From Nitrobacter winogradskyi Nb-255 (lineage in GTDB: Bacteria; Pseudomonadota; Alphaproteobacteria; Rhizobiales; Xanthobacteraceae): a DNA stretch of 64,000 bases. A program made the position numbers and the translations under genes. This document shows positions 1 to 8,649 of the stretch, piece after piece (position 1 is the stretch's first letter; each line of letters begins with the position of its first letter). The DNA lies in assembly GCF_000012725.1 (NCBI RefSeq), contig NC_007406.1, positions 3,066,001 through 3,130,000 on the forward strand, read 5' to 3'. Below the pieces are notes generated by a model. It was not told where the DNA came from, did not search any database, and saw only the letters and a program-made list of their open reading frames with translations.

Positions 1-695
1 ACGGCCAGTTCGTTGCGGGTGATGTGGAAGGGCGTGCGCTCCCATCCATTCGTGGTCTTCACCTCGATCAGGCGCGACCGCCCGTCCGGTGCAAAGCTCT
101 CAATGTCATAGCCCGCGCCGTCGCCATCCTCTTCCGACACCCAGCGTACCTTCCGCGCCAGATCCTCACGCCCCACGGCCTGAAGCGACGCCCGTTCATG
201 CGCCAGCACACGTTCCTCGCCCGCGCGACCGAGACTGCGATTTCGCTCGTCCCGCCCCGCGACATCGAATTTGCGGGCGATGTGCAGCATCTGCTCCAGC
301 TCCTGCGGCGGTGGCTGGTTGGACAGCGTGGGAGGTGGGCCGATCCAGAGCTGCGCGGCCTCTTGCAGGCCGGTGGCCGGATGCGTGCCGGGCATCTGGC
401 CGAGCCAGTCGGGATTGAACGCGAGCCAGCGCGCCACCGCATCGACCAGCGTCATCTGGAAATTGAACGCCGGCTTGTAGCCGGGGATCCAGTCTTCGCC
501 GAGCCCTTTCAGCACCGCACTGATGTTCTGGTGCTTGAACTCGATCGACGTGCGTGTGCGGTCGATCCGTTCCTGAAGCTGCCGGTCGTGCTCGGCCTTA
601 TTGTAGGGACGCCCGGCGATGTCGTCGGCCAGCATCGCGAAGTAATCCGCGACGATCAGGTCGTTCTCTTCATCCGTCCAGGGCCCGTTCGACAT
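1..695 (-). CDS. DUF3883 domain protein (C-terminus beyond window)
   Basis: An open frame reads leftward from an ATG at 695 to the window edge without a stop, about 231 codons. The N-terminus (MSNGPWTDEENDLIVADYF) is a helical region. The last 60 or so residues carry the DUF3883 pattern: a GYDIESF strand, then RLIEVKTTNGWERTPFHITR, which resembles a PD-(D/E)xK-like nuclease core (E-V-K). DUF3883 is known in restriction and defence proteins; a nuclease role here is inference. It starts 9 bp after the tcmP stop at 705, so it is probably the third gene of a TCM-tcmP operon. The missing C-terminus lies outside the window. Confidence 0.75.
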   Translation of the reverse strand, partial: MSNGPWTDEENDLIVADYFAMLADDIAGRPYNKAEHDRQLQERIDRTRTSIEFKHQNISAVLKGLGEDWIPGYKPAFNFQMTLVDAVARWLAFNPDWLGQMPGTHPATGLQEAAQLWIGPPPTLSNQPPPQELEQMLHIARKFDVAGRDERNRSLGRAGEERVLAHERASLQAVGREDLARKVRWVSEEDGDGAGYDIESFAPDGRSRLIEVKTTNGWERTPFHITRNELA

Positions 696-704
696 TGCGC
701 CAGG

Positions 705-1887
705 CTAGAGGGAAGAAGTCGGCCTGTCATCAGCAGCTTCTGATGTCGCGGGATAGAGCTTTGTGTCGGCTTGGGGCTTGCGCTTCCCCGGCGGCAAATC
801 GAAACGCAAAAAGCCCGCCTTGTGCTGGCCCACAGCGATGTCCTTGACGTGGGTCCCGCGCACAGGAACCTGCTCCATGACGAGAGGCGCAGCGCTTTCG
901 AACGCGATTCCTGGTTGTGATCGCACCAGCCCGAGCAGCGTTTCGGTCGCCCAACCCATGTTTGCGGCGCAACCGACACCGTCGCGTTGAGCCTCGAACT
1001 CAATGATCTGTTCCTCTGAGAACAATGACGGTTGGCCACTCTCGGTTATCTTGATGTTCTGCCTTGTACGAATGGCTTCCTTTTCGACGAGTGCCTGCAC
1101 ATCACGAAAAACCGAAACTCCGTGCGAATTGTGCGTGCCAAGGATCAGCCGCATCTTGATGCGGTCTTCCCGAGGCTTACGGATCACGATGTCGGGCAGA
1201 TGCGTGGCAGCACCCGCTTCCTTCATCTTCGCCTTGAAGAGCCTGAGAACCTTCTCCTCGTTGGAAATGTCGGGAAGAGCCTCGAAAGCCGGCCGCCAGG
1301 CCGGGTCAGCAAGGAAGCGCCCGACCGATGTCGCAACACCATCCCATCCCGCATGACTTCACATGCTCCGACATGAAGTTGAACAGAACCTCACCGCGCA
1401 GATCCTTCAAAAACGAGAAGATCGGGCGGCTATCGACATTCCATCCGGTTGGGTCAATGAATGTGAACGTGAAGCTGTCTCGAACGTCGCTGCAAGCTGC
1501 CTGAATACCTGAAAGGTTGTCCTCGAACGCGCCTGAGAACACCTTGATATCGAAATCAGTTTTGCTTGTTGCAAATGCTTGGAGCTTGGCGAGAGACTCG
1601 GGGTTCTTCTCGCAGAATCGGAAACGGACCCTGAGATTCGAGTGGCCGAGATTCGTGAGGATACCTCGGACATTCTCGAGCGTTGTCAGCGCGAGAGCAA
1701 ACGACGTATCTGACAGGGATTCGGAGTCCGAATTCCGCCAAGGACCGGCGAAAGCATCGACAAAATTAAAGACGGGCGAACGTCCCTGAAAAAGTTTGTA
1801 GGCCGCATTCTCCAGATACTTCTGCAAGAATAAGTGTTTGATAAACGACTGTTCTCGGCCCTGGTAATGGTTGATGTTAAGCCGCAT
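705..1887 (-). pseudogene. tcmP: Three-Cys-motif partner protein TcmP, frameshifted
   Basis: The first frame (from 1887) gives MRLNINHYQGREQSFIKHLF, then FNFVDAFAGPW and FTFIDPTGW, the methyltransferase-like Rossmann pattern of the TcmP family. It runs into a stop at about 1306. The correct continuation (LADPAWRPAFEALPDISNE, then a HLPDIVIRKP tail) is in another frame and ends at 705. The total span is one base more than a multiple of three, so a single extra base near 1345-1360 explains the break. The start overlaps the stop of the upstream TCM gene by one base (TAATG), so translation is coupled. The function of TcmP is unknown. Gene decay and sequencing error are both possible. Confidence 0.75.
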
Positions 1888-2654
1888 TAAACGCTCTCGG
1901 GTTGCAGAGCGTCAAGAATCGGTTTGGGGACTATCTGCCAAGGGAACCCGTTCCATTCCTCGCCATCGAGCAGTCTGCCGCCTGACTTCGGCCGGGCACC
2001 GCCCCATTGCTTGAAGAAGAAGGCCACGTCGTCGCGATCGCAGATGTCACGGAGCCGTCGTGCCCAGTCGGCCTGCATCGGTCGGGCACCAGGACCGCTT
2101 TCGCCACCGACGATGGCCCAAGCGATGCCACGCAGGTCTACATCTTCGATCCGCCCCAGGAGAGGCTCGAACGAAATGAAGCGCGCCTCAGAGTTAACCC
2201 CCTTCAGATGCTCGACGCGGCTGGTATGTGCAGCATCCTCCACCGAGACGCCAAGCCAGATATGACGTGGTACAGGACCACCCGAATAGCGCGCTCGGAC
2301 ATAGTTGCGCATGAGCGAGCTGCGCTTGGTCAGCACCTGATAGACGTGCCAGTCCGCACGCTCCATGGCATCGAACACTTGGTCGATGAAGGTGCGGTCG
2401 ATGTTTTTATGGAAGAGATCACTCATCGAATTGACGAAGATCATGCGAGGCTTCTTCCACAGGAAGGGCTGCTCTAGCCGCGAGGGCCAGAGCTTCAGGT
2501 CAAAGCCCTGTTCGTAGGGATGGCCGACAATACCACGCCAGCGTTCCGCGAAGCGCTCTGCGTAGCAATTGTCGCAACCCGGACCGACCTTGGTACAGCC
2601 GGTGACGGGATTCCACGTAGCGTCCGTCCACTCGATCTCGGATTTCTGTGCCAT
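1887..2654 (-). CDS. Three-Cys-motif (TCM) / phage Gp37-Gp68 family protein (DUF5131)
   Basis: This 255-residue protein opens with the family signature IEWTDATWNPVTGC, followed by KVGPGCDNCYAE. The three cysteines resemble a radical-SAM-like or metal-binding cluster. Later blocks KPRMIFVNSMSDLFH, VLTKRSSLM and WLGVSVEDA are typical of the family, which is shared by phages and genomic islands. The length is normal for the family. It is the first gene of a minus-strand operon with tcmP and a DUF3883 gene, and its stop overlaps the tcmP start. The biochemical role is not established; the partnership with TcmP is known from genomic co-occurrence. Confidence 0.85.
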   Translation of the reverse strand: MAQKSEIEWTDATWNPVTGCTKVGPGCDNCYAERFAERWRGIVGHPYEQGFDLKLWPSRLEQPFLWKKPRMIFVNSMSDLFHKNIDRTFIDQVFDAMERADWHVYQVLTKRSSLMRNYVRARYSGGPVPRHIWLGVSVEDAAHTSRVEHLKGVNSEARFISFEPLLGRIEDVDLRGIAWAIVGGESGPGARPMQADWARRLRDICDRDDVAFFFKQWGGARPKSGGRLLDGEEWNGFPWQIVPKPILDALQPESV

Positions 2655-3029
2655 GCCTCATACCCTTTTGTGGATAACTCTAAGCGATTGTGGCAAATGA
2701 GGGAATCCCATTTCGGCTGTCTTCTGCATACTTGCCCGCGCTGCTGCACGAGACCACGCCGCCTGTGGGTGTCTCCGGTCCACTGCCTGCCGGATGTCAC
2801 CACGGCAACTTCGCCGAGGCAGGTTCTTGTTAAGATGCTGGCATAGCGTCACTTTTTGAACCCGACCTACTGTGCAGGCAGGGCGCTCGAAGAGAGACGC
2901 TGGCCGTTCAGAGACCGATATCCGCCGCGCTGCCAGTCTCCGCAGGGCGGACCCGGCAGCCAAACCCCTTTGAGATAAAAAGAAAAAAGCCCCGCTTGGG
3001 GGCCTCGTGGCAGGTTCGCAACTTGAAAG
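2655..3029. other. Intergenic, no gene supported
   Basis: This stretch lies between the TCM gene and the tRNA. The open frames in it look like composition artefacts. It presumably holds the promoter of the TCM operon; I see no convincing motif. Confidence 0.4.
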
Positions 3030-3119
3030 TGGCGGAGAGAGTGGGATTCGAACCCACGGTACGGTTTCCCGCACACACGCTTTCCAAGCGTGCGCCTTAA
3101 GCCACTCGGCCATCTCTCC
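3030..3119 (-). tRNA. tRNA-Ser (GGA)
   Basis: Read on the minus strand, the acceptor stem GGAGAGA (3119-3113) pairs with TCTCTCC (3040-3034). The anticodon loop CTTGGAAAG carries GGA, which decodes UCC/UCU serine codons. The T arm has GGTTCGAATCC and there is a long variable arm, as expected for tRNA-Ser. The discriminator G is followed by an encoded CCA (3032-3030). Mobile debris begins about 115 bp to the right, so this tRNA may once have served as an integration site. I saw no duplicate of its 3' end in the window. Confidence 0.97.
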
Positions 3120-3233
3120 AGCCCCCCTTCTCATAGGCGGCGCACCAGTTTTTGCAAGAGAGAGGATCTGTGGCGCCGGGATTTCCCTAGCAATATGCTG
3201 TGCTCACCGCCATCGAGAGCTGCATCGGGAGCT

Positions 3234-3664
3234 CTAGGTGTTCAGTCCCGGCATTTGATGGATTGGATCGATGATGAATCGATCGGGCTCTGAAGTCCAT
3301 CGTTTGCAGATGAACTCGTAGGGTGTGAGGCCTTTGAGCGTCTTCAGCCTTCGACCGAAGTTGTATGCCTTGATGAAGTCCTGAAGGTGCCGGCGCAGTT
3401 GGTCATGATTGTCGTAGTGGAAGCGCTTGACGGTGGCGTCCTTGATGGTGCGGTTCATCCGTTCCACCTGTCCGTTGGTCCAGGGATGGTTGATCCTGGT
3501 GAGCCTGTGCTCGATGCCGTTCTCGTCGCAGACGCGATCGAAGATGTGGTGGAACGCATATTTGTGACGGGCGTGGTTGGTGAACTGGATGCCGTTGTCC
3601 GTCAGCACCGTGTGGATGGCATAGGGAACTGCCACGATGAGGTTGCGCAGGAACTGAGCTGCCA
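3234..3664 (-). mobile_element. IS481-family transposase fragment (3' part only)
   Basis: The C-terminal half of an rve-type DDE transposase is present: AAQFLRNLIVAVPYAIHTVL, then TDNGIQFTNHARHKYAFHH and RINHPWTNGQVERMN. It ends at a TAG just inside the element end TGTTCAGTCCC, which is flanked by CTAG. It is nearly identical to the copy at 15930-16931 but keeps the original C-terminal frame. The N-terminal half and the other inverted repeat are missing, so it cannot move by itself. Beyond about 3664 the homology stops abruptly; 3665-3781 holds nothing I recognise. Confidence 0.9.
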
Positions 3665-3781
3665 CATGTAGCTGTAGGTCGCATGGTGCCACCACTCAAT
3701 ATGCAGCATGGCGTCGCACTCTGGTCCGCTTCGGTTAGTACTTCGAGGCTGTCTGCATTCTGGAACCGGCGTCCTCGCTCC

Positions 3782-4036
3782 CTATGCGCCTTTGGCCGAA
3801 CGTTGTTCGATAAACCCGACGGCCGAGGCCACACCGTTTTCCGCGTTGATCGCGGCTCCGAGATCGGCCGCGCGAGCGCGCATGCCGGGATCATCCATGG
3901 CCCGAAGGGCGGCCGCGAGGTCGTCGGCCGCCATCTTGCGCTTGTCGAGTGGCTGCGGCCCGACGCCGAGTGCAACCAAGCGGCGCGCCCAGAAGGGTTG
4001 GTCGCCGATGAAGGGGCAGATCGCGGTCGGCTTGGC
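3782..4036 (-). pseudogene. Glycosyltransferase (GT1-like) C-terminal remnant
   Basis: The minus frame ending at the TAG of 3784-3782 reads ICPFIGDQPFWARRLVALG and then LDKRKMAADDLAAALRAM. It aligns residue by residue with the last 85 or so residues of the intact glycosyltransferase at 19190-20434 (ICPFFGDQPFWARRVVALG), but is clearly diverged from it. The rest of the gene is absent: homology stops near 4036, where a GNAT stub on the other strand begins. This is a non-functional scrap. Confidence 0.75.
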
Positions 4037-4175
4037 TATCGACGCAAAGGACGAGAAAGCGGCGCGCTGGTATGAGCGTTTCGGTGCGATGCCGCTGCTC
4101 GACAGCAGCCCGCTTAGCCTGATCCTGCCGTTCAAGACCATCATTGACGCTCTGGACGCCGCGCAGAGCGAATGA
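4027..4175 (+). pseudogene. GNAT acetyltransferase (TacT-like) C-terminal remnant
   Basis: About 48 residues with AIDAKDEKAARWYERFGAMP and LILPFKTI are the last strands and helix of a toxin-type GNAT enzyme. The same block occurs in the intact TacT at 22981-23493 (VDAKDENARRFYERESFLPL). There is no upstream acetyl-CoA-binding region. The remnant abuts the glycosyltransferase stub of the opposite strand, which points to a deletion junction near 4030. Its stop lies 25 bp before the recombinase start. Confidence 0.7.
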
Positions 4176-4200
4176 CCGATCAGAGGAAGGAACAACAAGA

Positions 4201-5360
4201 ATGATCCGCATTGCCCTTTACGCCCGCTATTCCTCCGAGAACCAGCGAGACGCCTCTATCGAGGATCAGTTGCGCCAGTGCCGCGAACGCGCCGAGCGCG
4301 AGGGCTGGACCGTGGTGGAAACCTATTCCGACCGGGCCATTTCCGGGTCTTCCATGTTCCGCGCCGGCATCCGGTCGCTTCTGGCCGACGCACAGGCGGG
4401 CCGCTTCGACATGGTGCTGTCCGAGGCGCTGGACCGCATCAGCCGCGATCAGGAGGACGTGGCGGCTGTCTTCAAACGCCTGCGCTTCGCCGGCGTATCC
4501 ATCGTCACCCTGTCCGAAGGCGAGATCAACGAGCTACATGTCGGCCTCAAGGGCACCATGAATGCGCTGTTCATCAAGGACCTCGCCATCAAGACCCATC
4601 GCGGCCAGCGCGGACGTGTCGAAGCTGGCAAGAGCGGTAGCGGCAGGGCCGCCTATGGCTATCGTGTCGTCCACCAGCTCGACGCCAGCGGCGAGCCGAT
4701 CCGGGGCGAGCGGGCGATTGTCGAGGACGAGGCCGAGGTGGTGCGCCGTATCTTCCGCGAATACGCTTCCGGCAGAAGTCCGAAGGAGATCGCCTTCCAG
4801 TTGAATCGGGAGGGTGTTCCGGGTCTGCGCAATCGGGCATGGATCGACGCCACCATTCGCGGCAACCCGCTCGCCGGCACGGGCATCCTCAACAACGAGC
4901 TTTATGCCGGTGTTCTCGCGTGGAACCGGCAGCGCTTCATCAACAACCCCGAGACCGGCACGCGCGTGTCGCGTATCAACCCGGAAAGCGCGTGGATCAG
5001 GACCGAGGTTCCGCATCTGCGGATCGTGAACGATGCGCTCTGGCAGGCGGTGCGGGAGCGCCAGCGCGGCATCTCCGCCCTGTTCGGCCCCAATCTAGCC
5101 AACACCCGCGAGGGCCGCGCCAAGCGTCTATATCTGACCAACCGGCCGTCACCCTTCTTTCCGGCCTGCTTACCTGCGGCTGCTGCGGCGGCAGGATCAG
5201 CATGGTCATGACCGACCGCTATGCCTGCCGCAACCATCTGCGCAAAGGCATTTGCGACAACGGCCGCACGATCCGGCGCGACGAGATCGAGGCGCGCGTG
5301 CTGGCGGGGCTGCGGGATCGCCTTGTGTCGTCCGAGGCTGTCGCGGAAGCGGTGCGCGCC
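4201..5360 (+). pseudogene. Large serine recombinase, frameshifted and 3'-truncated
   Basis: The start at 4201 follows AGGAAGG. The N-terminal resolvase domain has IALYARYSSENQRDASIEDQ with the catalytic Ser of YSS, then FDMVLSEALDRISRDQED. A recombinase domain follows ([18 protein letters not shown]), then the zinc-ribbon start ([12 protein letters not shown]). The zinc ribbon is in a different frame: one C appears to be missing near 5147, so the main frame ends at 5211. After about residue 385 (VRAYLPF) the sequence becomes an IstB tail, so the recombinase has also lost its C-terminus. Large serine recombinases integrate phages and islands; this one is probably dead. Confidence 0.8.
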
Positions 5361-5728
5361 TACCTGCCGTTCGCTCAATCCGGCGGCCAGCTCCTGTTCC
5401 ATCTCGTCAGCAGACTCTACGAGCGTACGTCCATCGTCGTCACAACCAATCTCGCCTTCGGCGAATGGCCAAGCGTGTTCGGCGACGCCAAGATGACAAC
5501 CGCGCTGCTCGACCGTCTCACCCACCACTGCGACATTGTCGAGACCGGCAACGACAGCTGGCGATTCAAAAGCCGCGACGACGATCACGCCACCCGCGCT
5601 CGTCCCGTCTCCGCAATCCCGGCCAGCTCCGACGGGCCGAGCGCTACCCTCAAACCACGCCGCGCGAAGGGGTCAAATTTGGACGCCGATACGGGGTCAA
5701 ATTTGTGAGCCGATTGACACATCACGAC
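5361..5728 (+). mobile_element. IS21-family remnant: IstB C-terminus plus element end
   Basis: The frame continuing from the recombinase reads [20 protein letters not shown], then [20 protein letters not shown] and [20 protein letters not shown], which is the C-terminal AAA+ part of IstB. The frame closes at the TGA of 5706-5708. Just before and after lie two direct copies of GGGGTCAAATTT (about 5669 and 5695), the repeat type found at IS21 ends, and the element probably ends near GAGCCGATTGACA (about 5728). IstA and the front of IstB are absent. Confidence 0.8.
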
Positions 5729-5729
5729 G

Positions 5730-6200
5730 GCGCGCCGTTACAACCATGAATTCGTTCGTTCGCTCGGAGCGGACGAAATCATCGACCACATCTCCGATGA
5801 CTACGTTTCAGCAGTGGCTGACCTGACGCAGGGGCACGGGGTGAACGTCGTATTCGATACCATCGGCGGCGACACCCTGACGAGAAGCGCCCTCGCCCTC
5901 GCGGATGCCGGACGGGTGGTCAGCATCGTCGACATCGCACAGCCGCAGAACCTGATCGAGGCTTGGGGAAAGAACGCCGCCTACCATTTCGTGTTCACCC
6001 GTCAGAATCGAGGCAAGCTCGACGCGCTGACCAACCTCATCGAACGCGGCCTGATCAAACCTGTGATCGGCGCAGTGCTTCCGCTCGCTCGGGTGGGCGA
6101 TGCGCATGAATTGCTTGAGGGTGGAAGCTCCCGCGGGCTTCGGGGCAAGGTGGCGATCGATGTGGCAGGCCAGACTGTCAGGCTTCCCACGCAGCGATAA
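5730..6200 (+). pseudogene. Zinc-type alcohol dehydrogenase / quinone oxidoreductase, 5'-truncated
   Basis: From the first base after the IS21 end the frame reads [19 protein letters not shown], then [17 protein letters not shown] and [20 protein letters not shown]. These are the NAD(P)-binding and C-terminal parts of an MDR-family quinone oxidoreductase, ending at the TAA of 6198-6200. The N-terminal catalytic domain and start codon are gone, evidently removed with the IS21 event. It is unlikely to be functional. Confidence 0.8.
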
Positions 6201-6918
6201 GTACACCGATAAGGCAGGGCACATTCCCGCAGGACTATCCTTTTCGGAAAAGCGACGGCACTGTCGCCAGCCGGTGTCTTGCGTCACTTGAGAGGCTCAT
6301 CAAAACCCAGGGTCGAACAGCAGAGTTGACGCGTTCATCGACCGGCCAACCTAACCGAACCGGACGTTAGCCGCATGTAAATTGACTCGCCGCGGAAAAA
6401 CACATGCTCTTCGTGGCGGCGTTGCGCCAGGAGCGATACAGATGCATGCGAACAAAGCATGTGTAGATCATCCGGACAGCGGGATCATGATACGACTTCG
6501 AGTTCGAAGGCACGCCGATCAATCAGACGCTCGTCAACAAATTCAACCGGCCCCAACGAGAGACTTCCAAATCTGGTCGATGGCGTTCAGGGACTGGCCG
6601 GAGTCCCTCGCCCGACGTTGAGGACATTGCCATACAGAGCGGATCTGGTCCGCGAACCCCCGATAGCGGGCTAATCTTCACTCTGGAAACCCATAACTTC
6701 CAGCCGACGTAGCATACTGATGTTTACAGGCAGACTTACTTAACCTCAAAGAGAGATCATCCTCGCCGGATAAAACTTTTCGTTGTCGAGGACGTTTGTA
6801 CGGCAGATTCTATCGGCCGAGGGCGGATCATCAATGGTCGTCGGCCGGTTGTAAGCCAGCTCCGTCGATAGGCGGCGGCAAGCCGGCGGGTCGAAGCAAG
6901 TCAGAGAGAACTCGATGG
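6201..6918. other. Non-coding stretch, possible decayed coding fragment
   Basis: No frame here is convincing. A short stretch near 6493-6550 translates to YDFEFEGTPINQTLVNKFN on the plus strand, which looks protein-like but has no start and is soon interrupted, so it may be debris of an old gene. The right part should contain the promoter of the PAS-GGDEF gene. Confidence 0.35.
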
Positions 6919-8365
6919 ATGAGCAACCATGTCGGTTCATCGCAGGTATCCGCTGGTCCACAGCGTGGAAAGAAATGGCTGCGCACGCTGACAAGGCTCG
7001 ACTGGTCGGCGGCCGGCCTGTCCCGCTTCGACGATTGGGACCAAGCCTTGCTGACGGTTGCCAACCTGATGGCGCACTCCTTTTCTCCCATGGCGATGAT
7101 GATCGGGCCAAAGGGAATCCTCGTTGCCAATGACAGCGCGCAAAGCCTCTTCATTGAGACCACCGGTACGGTCAACGGCAGGTCAGTCCTTGATGTGTTG
7201 CCAGATAGCGTATCGTTCTATGCCAGTGTTCTGGAAAGCGGGCTGGCTGGAAAGGCCCTGAGTTTCCGCGAGCAGCCGATCCGGCTGGCAGCCGATGGCG
7301 GGCATCGTACGCACTGGTTCAACCTGGACTTCACGCCTGTCATGGGATCGAACGGAAAGCCGCTCGCCGTTCTCGGAGTTGCTTCGGATATTTCCGTCTT
7401 TATGCGGCGCATACGCAGCCTTTCAGAATCTGAGCAGAGGTTGCGTCTGGCGCTGGATGGCTCCGGAATGGTCGGCATCTGGACCCTCGATCCCCAGACC
7501 AGCTTGGTGACGGCCGATGCGAACGTCGCGCGAACCTATGGTCTTTCTCCGGAAGATTGTGCTGCGGGTATCGCCAATCAACGCTTTTTCGACTCTGCGG
7601 ACGGGGCAGCCATACGACATCGATTATCGCTTCCGTCACCGGTCGGGCGAGTATCGCTGGTTGCGCGTAATGGCGCTGCCGATCCATGGCGACGACGGTC
7701 AGATCATCCGATGGTTCGGCACCAGCACGGACGTCCATGAAGCCTATCTCCTCGCCGGGGAACGCGAACGCCTCGCCCATGAGTTGGAACGCATCGCCAC
7801 CGAGGATGAGCTGACAGGCCTGCTGACGCGGCGCGCATTCATTGATAGGGTGACCACGATGATCGATCGCAGCCCTCGCTCGCGTCGTCAGTCGAGCCTT
7901 TTGATGCTCGACATCGATCACTTCAAGTCGATAAACGATACTTACGGCCATCCGGTCGGAGACCGGGTCCTTGCAGTCGCTGCCGCAAGGCTTCGCGCGG
8001 CGGTCAGAAAACAGGATCTGGTCGGACGGCTCGGCGGCGAGGAGTTCACCGTTTATCTTCCCCACTGCTCCAGGCGTGAAGCGCTCGAAGTGGCCGAGCG
8101 AATCCGGGCGTCGATGGATGGGGAGCCCGTCGCGCTTGAGGATGGCACCGTGGTTGCGACAGTCAGCATTGGTGTGACGACAGGTCCCGCAAGCAGCTTT
8201 TCCCTGCACCGCTCTCTCGGCGTTGCGGACAAGGCGCTTTACGATGCAAAAACCGCGGGACGCAATCGCACGGTGTTTGCCGGGCTCAAGCCGGGCGGGC
8301 GGATGCCTGAGGGATGCGTGGCGGCGCCGGACCCGGCGGCCGGCAACTCAGCCGGCTTCACTTGA
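6919..8365 (+). pseudogene. PAS-PAS-GGDEF diguanylate cyclase, frame disrupted
   Basis: Starting at ATG 6919, a first PAS-like domain (MAMMIGPKGILVANDSAQSL) is followed by a second that starts SEQRLRLALDGSGMVGIWTL. Near 7605 the frame breaks: FFDSADGAA is followed in another frame by TGQPYDIDYRFRHRSGEYRW, the end of that PAS domain, and then the GGDEF domain (DELTGLLTRRAFIDRV, LDIDHFKSINDTYGHPVGD, LVGRLGGEEFTVYLP). The GGEEF active site is intact. The second PAS domain appears shortened at the break, so this is probably a small deletion rather than only a one-base slip. An intact protein would make cyclic di-GMP. Confidence 0.75.
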
Positions 8366-8649
8366 GGCTTGGCGAACCGCAGCGCGAGATCGACCTCATT
8401 CAGCGAGACCGCCGTTGACGTCGATAACGCCGAGGAGTTGGGAACGCTCCCTCAATAGCCGCAGTTTCTGATAGGTGAGGCCGTCTTGCCTTTCAACCGG
8501 CACGCGAGACCTCCCCCTCTTGGTCCTTCAGCGAGTTTGTAGTTCTTTCCAGTCCCACATCGCCGTTTCGATTCACGTGTCGGACGAGGATCAGATTGTG
8601 TCGACCGTCAGCAACCTATCAACGCTGCTGACGGCGGATAGCTCTGGAT

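Noticed and set aside
3120-3240. Attachment-site duplication of tRNA-Ser marking an island end
   Set aside because: I saw no second copy of the tRNA 3' end in the window; the nearby IS481 fragment explains the mobile signal.
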